NCBI GenBank assembly: GCA_947396885.1
Contig: OX377204.1
Coordinates: forward strand, 20,281,706 to 20,345,705
Direction: 5' to 3'
From: Heligmosomoides polygyrus polygyrus
Lineage: Eukaryota > Nematoda > Chromadorea > Rhabditida > Heligmosomidae
DNA length: 64,000 bases
Below are positions 62,750 through 64,000 of the stretch, piece by piece; within the stretch, counting starts at the first letter, position 1, and each line of letters begins with the position of its first letter. The notes under the pieces are model-generated. The model was not told where the DNA came from, did no database searches, and was given only the letters and a program-made list of their open reading frames with translations. The translations under genes were made by a program, and so were the position numbers.

Positions 62750-64000
62750 GATGGCTCGAGGTCAAAAAGGGAAACCAGGGTCTTCCGATATGGGCCGTCA
62801 AGATGATGGTTCTTGTGCGGGAAGATTGGAAAAGGCACTTGTGGTCCCTTCGACAAGATCCTTAACAAGATTGAGGAGATCACTGCACGCCAAGAAGACA
62901 TTCTCTCCAGAATCAATGCTCCCGAAAAGAGCGTTTCTGGTCTAGAACAACCTGCCCCAAAACTAGACCAGAATACTCTTTATTCAACAATTTTAAAGTG
63001 AGAGCTGATGGCATGCAATTAGATGAGAAGATGAGGAAAATAGCGTGCGTAGGAATACTCGAACAATGTGGAAAGGTTAAAACAAGGAAATTGGACAGTG
63101 AGGCACTGAAAGAGGTTACTCAGACCTCATGCGATGAAGGGCTAATTAACGAGTTTGCCATAGGGAATATCACTGCTCGCCGTCATCCACCTGACCAACC
63201 AATAGGAGTGAATGGTCGCTGACGTACAATAAAGATTGATTTGCCTTCTCAGGCTCTCGAAGATCGTCTCCTTCATCATATCAAGTTCAGGCGTCAGAGT
63301 TCAACATAAATGATTGTTCGTTCCTACGCTCAATGTGTCTACACCATCAAGGAGCTGGAGATGGATTGATCATCAAGAAGACAGGCGAGCGAGCTGAATG
63401 CGAGGTCTGGAGGGCTGAAATATGTTGCCAGAGATCTTGAGATCCACAAGCTGCCCAAGAGAACTCCCTGGTCAAAAAAATCCCCAGCGCTCAGGAAGTC
63501 ATTGGCAATTCTTGTGAAAGAGTCTCGCAGCATTCTCCATCTCCTCTCAATTCCACGGTCTTCTTTCTGGCTTTCTAACGACCCCATAGGACGAACTGTT
63601 TTGCTCAGTTAGGTCTACACTCCATCCTCTTCATGGGAGTGAATCCTCTGGCCTCTTTTCTCTCTTTAATGCCTGTTCTGTCCAAAACAATCGATCTTCA
63701 TCATCATTCTATCATGTGGTCCTATAGGCTTATTTATTACATTGTCCTGGTGTAAACCAGATAAGGTGTCTGACAGCAAGCTTGTCACCAACCACCGGTT
63801 TCAAGTATTTCGATGCGACAGAGAAGGAGGCACACCCGGAGGCGGCGTAGTTGCCATAATAAAGAATGCAATTTCTTGTGATCTCATTTCTACTTTTAAT
63901 TTCTCGACCTGTATCCAGTGCATATAGTATGTATCTCACTACACAGGATACCTGCCATTATCGTTTTTTCTATCGCAGCCCTTCATGTCACTACGAAGAA
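62750..64000 (+). mobile_element. LINE (CR1/jockey-type), 5' half, running off the window
   Basis: ORF1 part in shifted frames: a start near 62751 (MARGQKGKPGSSD), a coiled-coil-like piece near 62815-62990 (ILNKIEEITARQEDILSRIN), then KIACVGILE and RTIKIDLPSQALEDRLLHHI near 63240, LKYVARDLEIHKLPKRTPW near 63420. The endonuclease begins near 63750: WCKPDKVSDSKLVTNHRFQV then FRCDREGGTPGGGV. The same order and residues occur in the 9042-10860 LINE, so both are one family. Many frameshifts; not functional. Continuation beyond 64000 cannot be seen. Confidence 0.85.

Overview
This is eukaryotic nuclear DNA made almost entirely of transposable-element remains. I could not identify a host gene with confidence. 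The mix of elements (RTE and CR1-type LINEs, mariner/Tc1 transposons, hAT and TTAA miniature elements, a tRNA-derived SINE in more than twenty copies, low coding density, TA- and AT-rich spacers) fits a parasitic rhabditid nematode genome, most likely a strongylid/hookworm-like species. That assignment rests on remembered element families, not on a marker gene. There are no bacterial operons, rRNA genes or CRISPR arrays.

Layout. 1-2.5 kb: a duplicated 265-bp repeat and a mariner that itself holds a TTAA miniature element. 3.7-7.3 kb: a ~1-kb palindromic TA element set in a Tc1 fragment, then a complete-length dead mariner. 9-11.8 kb: the front half of a LINE (ORF1 plus endonuclease) next to a mariner fragment. 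12.96-14.9 kb: a hAT element, then a dimeric tRNA-derived SINE with a perfect 13-bp target duplication. 16.7-19.6 kb: foldback elements and SINEs. 20.3-28.5 kb: two nested hAT-type elements, each with near-perfect or perfect 8-bp target duplications; the inner one carries a decayed RTE and a CR1-type LINE with an uninterrupted 980-codon ORF2. 28.8-32.7 kb: SINEs, one with a snap-back head. 32.9-34.0 kb: an AT-rich reverse-transcriptase fragment followed by all conserved pieces of a hammerhead ribozyme in an unusual order, best read as the 3' end of a Penelope-like element. 34.5-45.5 kb: four mariner copies or derivatives, RTE tails, SINEs and a second TTAA element. 46.7-48.0 kb: a long-terminal-inverted-repeat element. 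49-56 kb: RTE tails, a mariner, SINEs and two short stop-free stretches that may be real exons. 56.2-59.0 kb: a 5'-truncated CR1-type LINE with one frameshift. 59-64 kb: a minisatellite, SINEs and the front half of another LINE running off the window edge.

Mechanism. The LINEs are the likely source of the reverse transcription that moved the two SINE families, because several SINE copies keep 12-14 bp target duplications. The TA, 8-bp and TTAA duplications mark three independent cut-and-paste systems (mariner/Tc1, hAT, piggyBac-like). No intact transposase for any of them is present, so these elements must have been moved from elsewhere. Only the 980-codon LINE ORF looks potentially functional at protein level. 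Coordinates of repeats are by eye and accurate to about 5-30 bp unless a target duplication fixes them.
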